A DNA stretch of 64,000 bases. Origin: an uncultured Bacteroidota bacterium (GTDB lineage Bacteria > Bacteroidota > Bacteroidia > Bacteroidales > UBA12481). The first letter of the stretch is position 1, and each line of letters starts with the position of its first letter. The notes below the pieces were generated by a model. It did not search any database, had not been told where the DNA came from, and was given only the letters and a program-made list of their open reading frames with translations. The stretch covers positions 62,001 to 126,000 of the forward strand of contig CAINOB010000103.1 of NCBI GenBank assembly GCA_903851365.1, in the 5' to 3' direction. The translations under genes were made by a program, and so were the position numbers. Shown here piece by piece: positions 9,207 through 17,170 of the stretch.

Positions 9207-10466
9207 GAAGATTTTCTACAATATCTCTGGAAATATGGATTATTTCCGGCAGATAAATTATTTACAGCCGATCATCAAAATGTTCAGATCTTAACCCCCG
9301 GTCAGCTCAATACAGATGCCGGCCCCGATTTTTTAATGGCTCGTATCCGTATAAATGAGGCTGTTTGGGCGGGTCATGTAGAAATCCATGTAAAGGCTTC
9401 CGATTGGTACAGACATAATCATAATGAGGATCCTGCATATGATCCTGTGATCCTTCATGTTGTATATGAAGCGGATTGTAATGTCAAACGGACAAATGGT
9501 GACGATATTCCCATGGTAGTGATTCCCGTAAAACCCTCCTATATTGATAATTATCATCTGATGCTATCAGCCATGTCCCCAGTGCCTTGCGAGTCTTCCT
9601 GGAAAAAAGTGGAAACTTCGGAGGTCGAAAACTGGATCGTGAATATGGGTATTGAGCGCATGCAAACAAAATCAAGCGAAGTGTTTAAGCGACTCGAAGT
9701 GAATAAGGGAGGATGGGAGGAAACCTGGATTCAGATGATTTTTCGGTCGTTCGGTTTTGGAATAAACCAGGATTCTTTCGACAGGTTGGGTCAAGCGATA
9801 CCGCTAGCTGCAATCCGGTCAACCGGCTCAAATTTGTTCAGGCTCGAGGCGATACTTTTCGGACAAGCCGATCTTATTCCCGTGCGCAAACCTGATCCGT
9901 ATTGCAGGGCCCTCATGGTGGAATACGGTTTTGCGCGGCAGAAATTCAACCTGATACCGGTGACAAATCCCGGATGGAAGTTTTTAAGAATGCGACCGGC
10001 TAATTTTCCAACGGTCCGAATTGCTGAACTTGCAGCTTTTCTGGCTGGCAATCCCGACCGGATTGAGTCTGTACTGAGAACAGCGGAAGAGGAGATTAAA
10101 ATTATTACTGATTATCCTGTATCTTCTTATTGGCGAATTCATTATGATTTCGGTAAGAAATGGGAGGGCAGAACCACAGGCTTTGGAACCTCAACGCTCA
10201 ACCTGTTTTTCATTAATGCAGTTTTGCCTTTCAGGGCAAGCTATGCAAACCGAAATGGTGATCCCGGAGCCTGGGAAAAGTGGATGGACCGTCTCGAGAA
10301 ATTGCCACCAGAAAATAACAAGATTACACGTTTATGGACAAGCTTTGGATTTAGGGTACCTAATGCTTTTTATTCTCAGGCTTTTTTGCACTTGTATTCA
10401 AATTATTGCCGCACGAGGAATTGTCTGCATTGCCACATCGGCCAATGCTTGATTCGTGGCAGGTAA
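9201..10466 (+). CDS. DUF2851 family protein
   Basis: A 421-residue protein of the DUF2851 family, found across Bacteroidota and of unknown function. The N-terminus has the family hallmark pattern around ILTPGQLNTDAGPDF (about 32-46) and GHVEIHVKASDWYRHNH (about 59-75), which looks like a small acidic/His-rich active or metal site. Nothing suggests secretion or membrane spans. The last 25 residues hold four cysteines in the order C-x4-C-x2-C-x4-C with His between (CRTRNCLHCHIGQC), a plausible metal-binding knuckle. It is separated from pyrF by 64 bases, and a hairpin overlaps its start codon. Confidence 0.85.
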   Translation: MQEDFLQYLWKYGLFPADKLFTADHQNVQILTPGQLNTDAGPDFLMARIRINEAVWAGHVEIHVKASDWYRHNHNEDPAYDPVILHVVYEADCNVKRTNGDDIPMVVIPVKPSYIDNYHLMLSAMSPVPCESSWKKVETSEVENWIVNMGIERMQTKSSEVFKRLEVNKGGWEETWIQMIFRSFGFGINQDSFDRLGQAIPLAAIRSTGSNLFRLEAILFGQADLIPVRKPDPYCRALMVEYGFARQKFNLIPVTNPGWKFLRMRPANFPTVRIAELAAFLAGNPDRIESVLRTAEEEIKIITDYPVSSYWRIHYDFGKKWEGRTTGFGTSTLNLFFINAVLPFRASYANRNGDPGAWEKWMDRLEKLPPENNKITRLWTSFGFRVPNAFYSQAFLHLYSNYCRTRNCLHCHIGQCLIRGR

Positions 10467-10497
10467 GGCTGATAGGATTTTTTGTACCTTTACCCTA

Positions 10498-11406
10498 ATG
10501 CTGAAAATCCTGATTACCGGTGCCAATGGACTTGTCGGACAAACACTTGTTCGTAAGTGCTTGCTCCTATCCGGATATAATATTCTTGCCACGTCGGCTT
10601 CGGAATGCAAAATCAGGGAGTTCGATCCGGTTCGATACCGGCAAATGGATATTACCGATAAGGTCCTGGTTACAGAAGTTTTTGAAGATTTCAGACCGGA
10701 TGTTGTTATTCATTGTGCCGCCATGACTCAAGTGGACCCGTGCGAGCTCGATCCTGATGTCTGCGATCGAGTTAATATCGAAGGAACCCGAATAGTTGCA
10801 AAAGCCTCAGAAAATATTGGCGCAAGATTCATTTACCTTTCAACTGATTTTGTTTTCGATGGCCTCAAAGGCCCTTACAGCGAGGATGATGAGCCGGGCC
10901 CCGTTAGTGTTTATGGATGGTCGAAGTTGCAGGGAGAATTCATTACCAAGTCGTTGAAGGTTCCGTGGGTGATTGTCCGTACAATTCTGGTTTATGGTGT
11001 TACCTTTTCCATGAACCGATCTAACCTGGTTACCTGGGTGCGGGATTCACTCACACGTAATAGCCCAGTCAGGGTGGTCGAGGACCAGTTTCGCATGCCT
11101 ACCCTGGTTGATGATCTGGCCGAGGGGATTATCAGGATAATTGAAAAAGAGAAGACCGGGATTTTTCATCTGTCAGGTCCGGAAATGATCTCAGTGTATA
11201 ATTTCGCCTTGGAAATTGCACGATTTTTTGGCCTTGATGAGTCTCTGATAACAAATATTCCATCGGTTTCGCTTAACCAGCCTGGCAAACGACCGGTTTC
11301 AACAGGATTCTGCCTGGATAAGGCAATCGAAGAATTGGAATATTATCCAAAAAATACTCAGGATGGCCTGGCGGTGGTACAGAATTTGATTGAAGAATTT
11401 TCATGA
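10498..11406 (+). CDS. NAD(P)-dependent sugar reductase, RmlD-like SDR
   Basis: A 302-residue extended short-chain dehydrogenase resembling dTDP-4-dehydrorhamnose reductase. It has the N-terminal Rossmann motif ITGANGLVGQTL (residues 5-16), MDITDK, the catalytic STDFVFDG (about 116-123) and the Y-x3-K pair in VYGWSKLQGE (about 137-146). No other rml gene is near, so the substrate (a nucleotide-sugar intermediate, or possibly a methionine adenosyltransferase beta-like role) is open. ATG 10498 is chosen over a GTG at 10456 that would overlap the previous gene; TACCTTTA at 10485-10492 resembles a -7 box. Its stop overlaps the next start as ATGA, which couples it to the lipoprotein island. Confidence 0.85.
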   Translation: MLKILITGANGLVGQTLVRKCLLLSGYNILATSASECKIREFDPVRYRQMDITDKVLVTEVFEDFRPDVVIHCAAMTQVDPCELDPDVCDRVNIEGTRIVAKASENIGARFIYLSTDFVFDGLKGPYSEDDEPGPVSVYGWSKLQGEFITKSLKVPWVIVRTILVYGVTFSMNRSNLVTWVRDSLTRNSPVRVVEDQFRMPTLVDDLAEGIIRIIEKEKTGIFHLSGPEMISVYNFALEIARFFGLDESLITNIPSVSLNQPGKRPVSTGFCLDKAIEELEYYPKNTQDGLAVVQNLIEEFS

Positions 11407-11897
11407 AAAAGATTTTCTTCTGGTTGATTGCATTATCCTTGCTGATAGGTAGTTGCGCCCGGGAACCGGCTTCTGACCCTGCTGTCGGATCAGTTAGTTC
11501 GTCGAAATGCAAAAGCCATGGAGTCAAGTCAACCTCGGACCACGCTGCAAATCAGGATTGTATGCAGTATAATTGGGTGTCTGGTGATACATTGAACATC
11601 AAACATGTGAATGCAGGGTTTAACTGCTGTCCCGGAGGTGTCGTCGCTGAGCTTAAAATTTCCGGTGATACTCTGGTTGTTACCGAAAAGGAAAACTCCT
11701 CTCTCTGTGATTGCAATTGCCTGTATGACCTGAACTATCAACTCAGCGGAATCAGTAAAGGTACCTGGTGGATCAAAGTGGTGGAACCTTATGTCCAGCA
11801 GCCATCTTCTCCGCAAATTCTGTTTAAAATTGAATTAAGAAAAAATGAATCCGGCGAGTTTTGCATCACCCGAACCGGATATCCTTGGGGAACATGA
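11403..11897 (+). CDS. Eight-cysteine lipoprotein, copy 1 (unknown function)
   Basis: A 164-residue predicted lipoprotein: MKKIFFWLIALSLLIGSC gives a lipobox ending at Cys18. The mature part has eight cysteines: KCKSHG, QDCMQ, GFNCCPGG, LCDCNCLYDL and EFCITR. The sequence is beta-rich (alternating hydrophobic strands around SGDTLVVTE and WWIKVVEPYV). All eight cysteines are matched in the gene at 13196, which makes the two paralogues. The start overlaps the RmlD-like stop (ATGA) and the stop overlaps a possible start of the serpin gene (ATGA). I do not recognise a named family; the Cys spacing could form disulfides in the periplasm or at the surface, or bind a metal. Confidence 0.8.
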   Translation: MKKIFFWLIALSLLIGSCAREPASDPAVGSVSSSKCKSHGVKSTSDHAANQDCMQYNWVSGDTLNIKHVNAGFNCCPGGVVAELKISGDTLVVTEKENSSLCDCNCLYDLNYQLSGISKGTWWIKVVEPYVQQPSSPQILFKIELRKNESGEFCITRTGYPWGT

Positions 11898-13138
11898 TTT
11901 TAATGAATAATAGCTCTCTTATGAAAACAGGTATTTGGACCTTATTTGGATTCGCTGTTATAGCGATAATATCTTCCTGCACAAAAGAAAAAGATTATGA
12001 GCCTGTTCCACTAAATCTGCCGCAAAAGTCAGCCGCTGTAATTACTGCGGACAATACTTTTGGCCTGGATTTATATTCCCGGCTTTCAGGTTCAGCAAAA
12101 TCCGGAACCAATTTAATGATTTCACCTTTGAGCGTATCGCAAGCCTTGTCGATGACGCTTAATGGTGCAAGTGGCGATACAAAAACGGCTATGGAGGAGG
12201 CGTTAAGGGTAGCAGGATACGACAGGGATGAATTGAATGAGTTAAATAGGACATTGATTTCAGCCCTTGTTGCTCATGATCCAAAGGTGGTCATATCAGT
12301 GGCAAATTCGATATGGTACCGGCAGGAATATACCATCCAGTCTGACTTTGTTACTCGAAACCAGACTTATTATAATGCTGAGGTCAGGCCGGTGGATTTT
12401 GCAGCTGCAGGTTGTAAGGATTTAATCAACAACTGGGTTTCCGATAAAACAAACAAGAAAATCACTCAGATTGTTGATCAGATTAATCCCGATGCTTTCA
12501 TGTTTCTGATCAACGCAGTCTACTTTAAAGGTGCCTGGACCAATGAATTTAACCCCAAAAACACAAACAGACAATCCTTTAATCTTGAAGATGGATCTAA
12601 TACTCAGGTTGACATGATGCATAAGAAGATGGATCTGAATATGTTTTCCAACGAAACCTTCACTTCTGTGGAACTGCCTTATGGAAAGGGCAATTGGAGG
12701 ATGTTTCTGTTTCTCCCGCAAACAGGTAAAAAAGTTGCCGATGTTGAAAGTACCCTGAACGCTGAAAACTGGAATAAATGGTTGCTGCGCTACGATACCG
12801 TTCGCGAGGTTCAATTCTCACTTCCCAAATTCACTTTCTCGAACGACGAAAACCTGAAAGATGCCCTTACGGCGATGGGTATGGGCGTCGCATTCACTGA
12901 TAAGGCTGATTTTACTGGTATTCTGCAACAGGGAGGATTGCAGATTACCGGAGTTAAACACAAAACTTTTATTGAGGTTAATGAAGAGGGTACCGTGGCT
13001 GCAGCTGTAACTTCGGTAGAGGTTGGCGTTACCTCGATAGGAAATTTTATCAGTTTCGATAAGCCTTTCCTGTTTGTCATAGCGGAGAAAACTACGGGGA
13101 CAATATTATTTGTCGGACGTTTTATGAAACCAGAATGA
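11894..13138 (+). CDS. Serpin-family lipoprotein (protease inhibitor)
   Basis: A 414-residue serpin with a lipoprotein signal (hydrophobic FGFAVIAIISSC). Serpin landmarks include NLMISPLSVSQALSMTLNGASGDT near residue 75, FLINAVYFKGAWTNEF near 205 and the C-terminal FDKPFLFVIAEKTTGTILFVGRF. The reactive-loop hinge is EEGTVAAAVT near residues 363-372, with small residues at P12-P9, the pattern of inhibitory serpins that form covalent complexes with proteases. Counting from the hinge puts Thr-Ser at P1-P1'. A surface serpin of this phylum, miropin of Tannerella forsythia, blocks host and bacterial proteases. The start at 11894 uses an ATGA overlap with the previous gene; ATG 11921 (MKTGIWTL) is an equally good signal-peptide start. 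Confidence 0.92.
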   Translation: MILMNNSSLMKTGIWTLFGFAVIAIISSCTKEKDYEPVPLNLPQKSAAVITADNTFGLDLYSRLSGSAKSGTNLMISPLSVSQALSMTLNGASGDTKTAMEEALRVAGYDRDELNELNRTLISALVAHDPKVVISVANSIWYRQEYTIQSDFVTRNQTYYNAEVRPVDFAAAGCKDLINNWVSDKTNKKITQIVDQINPDAFMFLINAVYFKGAWTNEFNPKNTNRQSFNLEDGSNTQVDMMHKKMDLNMFSNETFTSVELPYGKGNWRMFLFLPQTGKKVADVESTLNAENWNKWLLRYDTVREVQFSLPKFTFSNDENLKDALTAMGMGVAFTDKADFTGILQQGGLQITGVKHKTFIEVNEEGTVAAAVTSVEVGVTSIGNFISFDKPFLFVIAEKTTGTILFVGRFMKPE

Positions 13139-13170
13139 CAATGTGCTAATGTGCTGATTTGCCAATTTGC
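13139..13170. repeat. Short tandem repeat, 8-base period
   Basis: Four 8-base units (CAATGTGC, TAATGTGC, TGATTTGC, CAATTTGC) begin at the base after the serpin stop codon, and a fifth decayed unit follows. It fills most of the 57-base gap to the next lipoprotein. Confidence 0.75.
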
Positions 13171-13195
13171 TAATTAAAGAATTAAGTCAGAGGTT

Positions 13196-13693
13196 ATGAA
13201 GAAAGCGGTGATTATGGCAGGGTTGGTAGTGATTACGGGAATAATCTGGTCATGCGAGAGAAACAACAGTAATGGAACACTTGCGATTTCAGTTACTTCG
13301 GATATGATTTGCAAGAGTAATGGATTGCTTAAAACTCAGGGAACTCCATTGGAAAATTCATGCATAAACTACACTTATTACGGTGATAGCTTACTTTCGC
13401 TTAAGCATATTAATGCAAGTTTTAATTGTTGTCCCGAAAAGTTTTTGGTCGAGATTGAAGTAAAGGGAGACAGCTTGATTATCCATGAAGATGAATTAAA
13501 GCATGGCTGCAGGTGTAACTGCGTTTTTGATTTGGATATTTCGGTACGCAATCTCCCGGCAGATAAATACCATGTCAGAATTGTTGAACCCTATGTAAAT
13601 AATACCTGGCCAAGATTAATTTTTGACCTGGATCTGAAGAAAACCACCACCGGACAATACTGTGTGACCAGGCCTGAAGGTTGGTGGCGATGA
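13196..13693 (+). CDS. Eight-cysteine lipoprotein, copy 2 (unknown function)
   Basis: A 165-residue predicted lipoprotein (MKKAVIMAGLVVITGIIWSC, lipidated Cys20). It is paralogous to the gene at 11403: both share ICKSNG/KCKSHG, HINASFNCCP/HVNAGFNCCP, CRCNCVFDL/CDCNCLYDL, RIVEPYV/KVVEPYV and YCVTR/FCITR, so all eight mature cysteines are kept while the rest has diverged widely. That pattern suggests selection on the Cys framework. The two copies flank the serpin, which suggests a duplication with the serpin between, or an inserted serpin. No named domain is recognised. Confidence 0.8.
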   Translation: MKKAVIMAGLVVITGIIWSCERNNSNGTLAISVTSDMICKSNGLLKTQGTPLENSCINYTYYGDSLLSLKHINASFNCCPEKFLVEIEVKGDSLIIHEDELKHGCRCNCVFDLDISVRNLPADKYHVRIVEPYVNNTWPRLIFDLDLKKTTTGQYCVTRPEGWWR

Positions 13694-13694
13694 G

Positions 13695-13723
13695 GAAGAC
13701 AGGAGACACCAAGACACTTAGAC
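13695..13723. repeat. Short degenerate tandem repeat, 7-8-base period
   Basis: Imperfect units ending in AGACA (GAAGACA, GGAGACA, CCAAGACA, then CTTAGAC) fill the short gap after the stop of the second eight-cysteine lipoprotein. It is weaker than the tracts at 13139, 14414 and 55205. Confidence 0.5.
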
Positions 13724-13727
13724 GAAA

Positions 13728-14411
13728 ATGAAAAATAAGTACTTTATCTCAGCGATTTCGATTTTAATGATTTTTGGAAATTTCGTTTCATGCCGTTTAG
13801 AACCAAATGAAGATTGTGGCTGCGTGTTTAAAAAAGGCATTATTGTATTTGCCGGAGCGCCTGAGGTTGATGGATGCGGATGGGAGATCCTGGTTGATTC
13901 GGTATACTACCATCCTGTAAATCTTGAGGCAGATTATAAAGTGGATGCCCTGCCGGTGCTTTTAAAATTCGTTGCCGATCCTGAGGAATTCAGATGCGGC
14001 CGGGGTGGGGTAACCTACTCCTCCATAAGGATTACAGAGATTAAAATGAATCCACCTGAGGTGAAGAATCTGAATAATGATGAATGGGAAAAGTATTCGA
14101 TGGATCCTTTTCATCTGGATTCAGCTTATGTCAAAGGAGATTGCCTGTTTATGCAGGTAGGATACAGCGGAGGGTGTCGTGAACATGAGTTTAATTTATG
14201 GAGATTGCCTCCAAATGCACTTAATCCGCCGCCGATTGAGATAGCACTGTCGCATAAGTCTAATGGTGACGTTTGCGAAGCCTATATAACCAGGTGGCTG
14301 ATATATTCCCTCCTTCCGATTCGCGAAGACGGTAAGCACGAGGTCAAGTTTTTACTAAGAGGTTCACCCGAGATGTCGGCCTATTTTGGGACGTTTATCT
14401 ACAAATATTAA
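13728..14411 (+). CDS. Cysteine-rich lipoprotein, two-domain (unknown function)
   Basis: A 227-residue predicted lipoprotein (signal MKNKYFISAISILMIFGNFV, lipidated Cys22). The mature part looks like two small beta domains. The first (about 28-105) contains CGCVF, EVDGCGWEILVDSVYYHPVN and FRCGRGGVTYSSIRI. The second (about 125-227) contains GDCLFMQVGYSGGCREHEF and GDVCEAYITRWL. The VDGCGW and YSGGCxEHxF patterns are ones I recall in other Bacteroidota lipoproteins of unknown role, without a name I can give. It closes the run of four adjacent genes for lipoproteins that includes the serpin; the following gene, rpsO, has its own promoter. Confidence 0.75.
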   Translation: MKNKYFISAISILMIFGNFVSCRLEPNEDCGCVFKKGIIVFAGAPEVDGCGWEILVDSVYYHPVNLEADYKVDALPVLLKFVADPEEFRCGRGGVTYSSIRITEIKMNPPEVKNLNNDEWEKYSMDPFHLDSAYVKGDCLFMQVGYSGGCREHEFNLWRLPPNALNPPPIEIALSHKSNGDVCEAYITRWLIYSLLPIREDGKHEVKFLLRGSPEMSAYFGTFIYKY

Positions 14412-14413
14412 TA

Positions 14414-14441
14414 GTCACCTGTCACCAGTCACCTGTCACAA
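14414..14441. repeat. Short tandem repeat, 7-base period (GTCACCW x4)
   Basis: Units GTCACCT, GTCACCA, GTCACCT and GTCACAA follow each other exactly at 7 bases, starting two bases after a TAA stop and ending just upstream of the rpsO promoter. Confidence 0.75.
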
Positions 14442-14450
14442 AAATTCTGA

Positions 14451-14480
14451 TTGCTTTTCCGATTCTTTTGAATATCTTTG
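14451..14480 (+). promoter_or_regulatory. rpsO promoter (TTG-N19-TATCTTTG)
   Basis: TTG at 14451-14453 and TATCTTTG at 14473-14480, 19 bases apart, match the Bacteroidota housekeeping promoter. The predicted leader is about 30 bases before the rpsO ATG at 14519. Confidence 0.7.
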
Positions 14481-14518
14481 CGCGTTAATTTAACGACAAC
14501 AGTAAAATTATAGTAAAC

Positions 14519-14788
14519 ATGTACTTAACGGCAGAAAAGAAACAAGAATTTTTCGAGAAGTACGGGAAGTCCAATACAGATACCGGTTCACCAGAGGGAC
14601 AGGTAGCTTTATTCTCATACCGTATATCTCATTTGACGGAGCATTTGAAGAAAAACCGCAAGGACTTCAGCACCCAGAGATCATTGATCAGATTAGTAGG
14701 AAAACGCAGGCGACTGCTAAACTACCTGAAGGACCAGGATATAAATCGCTACAGGGCGATTATCAAAGAATTGAACTTACGTAAATAA
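14519..14788 (+). CDS. rpsO: 30S ribosomal protein S15
   Basis: An 89-residue S15, the primary binder of the central domain of 16S rRNA. Conserved stretches include the [23 protein letters not shown] helix region (residues 22-44) and the RNA-binding [14 protein letters not shown] near 64-77. It has its own promoter upstream and a strong hairpin with a T-run after it, then pnp, the same gene order as in many bacteria. Confidence 0.98.
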   Translation: MYLTAEKKQEFFEKYGKSNTDTGSPEGQVALFSYRISHLTEHLKKNRKDFSTQRSLIRLVGKRRRLLNYLKDQDINRYRAIIKELNLRK

Positions 14789-14795
14789 CCCAAGG

Positions 14796-14827
14796 GAAAA
14801 AAGGCAATTGCATAGTTGCCTTTTTTC
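14796..14827 (+). terminator. Intrinsic terminator or attenuator between rpsO and pnp
   Basis: Perfect 12-base arms GAAAAAAGGCAA (14796-14807) and TTGCCTTTTTTC (14816-14827) enclose an 8-base loop, and the right arm ends in a T-run. Because pnp follows 25 bases later with no clear promoter of its own, partial read-through is likely. Confidence 0.75.
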
Positions 14828-14852
14828 TTCTTATCTAATCCAATTATATAAA

Positions 14853-17105
14853 ATGTATCAAGCTTATCAGAAGACCATCACATTAAATGATGGCCGGACG
14901 ATAACCATTGAGACCGGTAAACTGGCCAAGCAGGCCGACGGTTCAGTGGTGGTAACCATGGGAAAGACCATGGTTCTGGCGGCAGTGTGTGCCTCCAAAA
15001 CGGCAAAAGAAGGTGTAGACTTCATGCCACTAAGTGTTGAATATAAAGAGAAATTTGCTGCAGCCGGCCGTTTTCCGGGTGGCTTCATGAAAAGAGAGGC
15101 TCGTCCAAACGATAACGAGATCCTTATTTCCCGATTAGTTGACCGCGCCTTGCGCCCACTTTTCCCGGATGATTATCATGCAGAAGTTTTTGTATCGATC
15201 AGCCTGTTATCGGCCGATCCTACCTGCCCGCCGGATGCGTTGGCAGGATTAGCTGCTTCGGCAGCATTTGCTCTTACCGATATCCCCTTCGCTGGCCCGA
15301 TCAGTGAAGTGCGGGTAGCTCGCATCGGTGGCGAACTGGTGATCAATCCCGGCATGGAAGACATGAAAACTGCCGATCTGGATATCATCGTAGCCGGAAC
15401 CTATGATAATATCATGATGGTTGAAGGTGAAATGCATGAAGTGTCAGAAGCTGAAATGCTGGAAGCAATAAAACTTGGTCATGACGAAGTAAAAAGACAT
15501 TGCCAGGCTCAGCTTGACATGCGTAAGGAACTTGGAAAAGACAGCGTAAGGGAATATAGCCATGAGACAAATGATCCCGACCTGAAAGCCAGAGTTTTTG
15601 AAGCAACTTACAAGCAGGTCTATGATATCGCCAAAGCCCAGAAGCCTAAGCATGAACGTGCCGAAGCATGGGAAAAATTAGAAGAGGAATATATCGCTTC
15701 TTTAGGTGAGGAAGCAACCGACAGCATTAAAGCGATGGTTAAGAGATATTTCCACGATGTAATGAAAGAAGCTATGCGTAATATGCTCCTCGATGAAGGT
15801 ATCCGTCTCGATGGTCGTAAGACTGATGAGATCAGGCCTATCTGGAGTGAAATTGATTACCTGCCGATGGCACACGGTTCAGCAATTTTCACCCGCGGTG
15901 AAACCCAATCGCTGACAACCATTACGCTTGGAACTAAACTCGACGAAAAAATCGTTGATGAGGTTATGAACCAGGGGAAAGACAGATTCCTTCTTCATTA
16001 TAATTTCCCGCCATTTTCAACAGGCGAAGCCCGACCAGTTCGTGGCATCAGCCGTCGGGAAATTGGCCATGGCAACCTTGCACACCGTGCGATTAAACCC
16101 ATGCTTCCCAGTGTGGAAGACAATCCCTATGTAATTCGTATTGTTTCAGATATTCTGGAGTCAAACGGCTCGTCCTCTATGGCAACTGTTTGCGCTGCCA
16201 CTCTCGCACTGATGGATGCAGGCGTAAAAATCAAAAAACCGGTTTCCGGTATTGCGATGGGACTCATCGTTGGTAGAGACAAGAGGTATAAAGTTCTTTC
16301 AGATATTCTGGGCGACGAAGATCATCTTGGTGATATGGACTTCAAAGTTTGCGGTACCAGGGATGGTATCACCGCTTGCCAGATGGATATCAAAGTTGAC
16401 GGACTCTCCTACGAGATTCTGGAAGATGCTTTGGCTCAGGCAAATCGCGGCAGAATGCATATTCTTGATAAAATTCAGGAAACGATTGCTGCTCCACGTG
16501 AAGATTACAAACCTCACGTTCCAAGAATTCAGACTATGACCATTCCGAAAGAAATGATCGGTGCTGTTATTGGAACCGGTGGAAAAATAATTCAGGAAAT
16601 CCAGCTACGCACACATACCATTATTACTATTGAAGAGAAAGATGGTATCGGATTTATTGAAGTGGCTGCTCCTGACAAGGAAGCTATCGAAGCTGCCATG
16701 GAAATTATCCAGGGTATCTGCGCAGTTCCTGAGGTTGGTCTGACTTACAACGGGAAAGTTGTTTCGATTCTTGCCTTCGGTGCATTTGTCGAAATTCTTC
16801 CGGGTAAGGAAGGCTTGCTGCATATCTCGGAAATTTCGTTTCAGCGTGTGGAAAATGTTGAGGATGTCCTCAAAGTTGGCCAGATGATTGAAGTGAAACT
16901 GATTGAAATTGATGAAAAATCAGGCAAATACAGGCTTTCGAGAAAAGCGCTTCTGGAAAAACCTGAAGGTTATGTTGAACCCGCTCCTTTTGATCGTGGT
17001 CCGAGAGGCCCTCGTGATGACCGTGGCGGACGCGACAACCGTGATCGCCGCGATGGTGGTGACCGCGGAGGCCGACCTCCCCGCAGAGATTTTGACCGTC
17101 GTTAA
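14853..17105 (+). CDS. pnp: Polyribonucleotide nucleotidyltransferase (PNPase)
   Basis: A 750-residue phosphorolytic 3'-5' exoribonuclease of the RNA degradosome. There are two RNase PH domains (about 10-230 and 315-545), with [21 protein letters not shown] in the first and [14 protein letters not shown] plus the catalytic Asp region (CQMDIKVDG) in the second. A KH domain ([14 protein letters not shown], about 570) and an S1 domain (about 625-695) follow. The last 45 residues are a charged Arg/Gly/Asp tail ([12 protein letters not shown]) beyond the S1 domain. The family start is MYQAYQKT at 14853; an upstream TTG at 14808 lies inside the terminator hairpin. A terminator follows the stop. Confidence 0.97.
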   Translation: MYQAYQKTITLNDGRTITIETGKLAKQADGSVVVTMGKTMVLAAVCASKTAKEGVDFMPLSVEYKEKFAAAGRFPGGFMKREARPNDNEILISRLVDRALRPLFPDDYHAEVFVSISLLSADPTCPPDALAGLAASAAFALTDIPFAGPISEVRVARIGGELVINPGMEDMKTADLDIIVAGTYDNIMMVEGEMHEVSEAEMLEAIKLGHDEVKRHCQAQLDMRKELGKDSVREYSHETNDPDLKARVFEATYKQVYDIAKAQKPKHERAEAWEKLEEEYIASLGEEATDSIKAMVKRYFHDVMKEAMRNMLLDEGIRLDGRKTDEIRPIWSEIDYLPMAHGSAIFTRGETQSLTTITLGTKLDEKIVDEVMNQGKDRFLLHYNFPPFSTGEARPVRGISRREIGHGNLAHRAIKPMLPSVEDNPYVIRIVSDILESNGSSSMATVCAATLALMDAGVKIKKPVSGIAMGLIVGRDKRYKVLSDILGDEDHLGDMDFKVCGTRDGITACQMDIKVDGLSYEILEDALAQANRGRMHILDKIQETIAAPREDYKPHVPRIQTMTIPKEMIGAVIGTGGKIIQEIQLRTHTIITIEEKDGIGFIEVAAPDKEAIEAAMEIIQGICAVPEVGLTYNGKVVSILAFGAFVEILPGKEGLLHISEISFQRVENVEDVLKVGQMIEVKLIEIDEKSGKYRLSRKALLEKPEGYVEPAPFDRGPRGPRDDRGGRDNRDRRDGGDRGGRPPRRDFDRR

Positions 17106-17130
17106 AAGATCGGTTAATAAGATAAAGCTC

Positions 17131-17166
17131 AGAAAATCCCTGCATTCGCGGGGATTTTCTATTTTT
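17131..17166 (+). terminator. Intrinsic terminator after pnp
   Basis: Arms AGAAAATCCC (17131-17140) and GGGATTTTCT (17151-17160) form a 10-base stem, followed by a T-run to 17166. Confidence 0.75.
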
Positions 17167-17170
17167 GGCA

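Noticed and set aside
13196-13693. Pseudogene copy of the first eight-cysteine lipoprotein
   Set aside because: The frame is intact, with signal peptide and all eight cysteines, so it is treated as a functional paralogue.
17160-17167. TATTTTTG as a promoter for the deoxynucleoside kinase
   Set aside because: It coincides with the T-run of the pnp terminator and would start RNA after the preferred ATG; no -33 TTG is seen. Not listed as a promoter.
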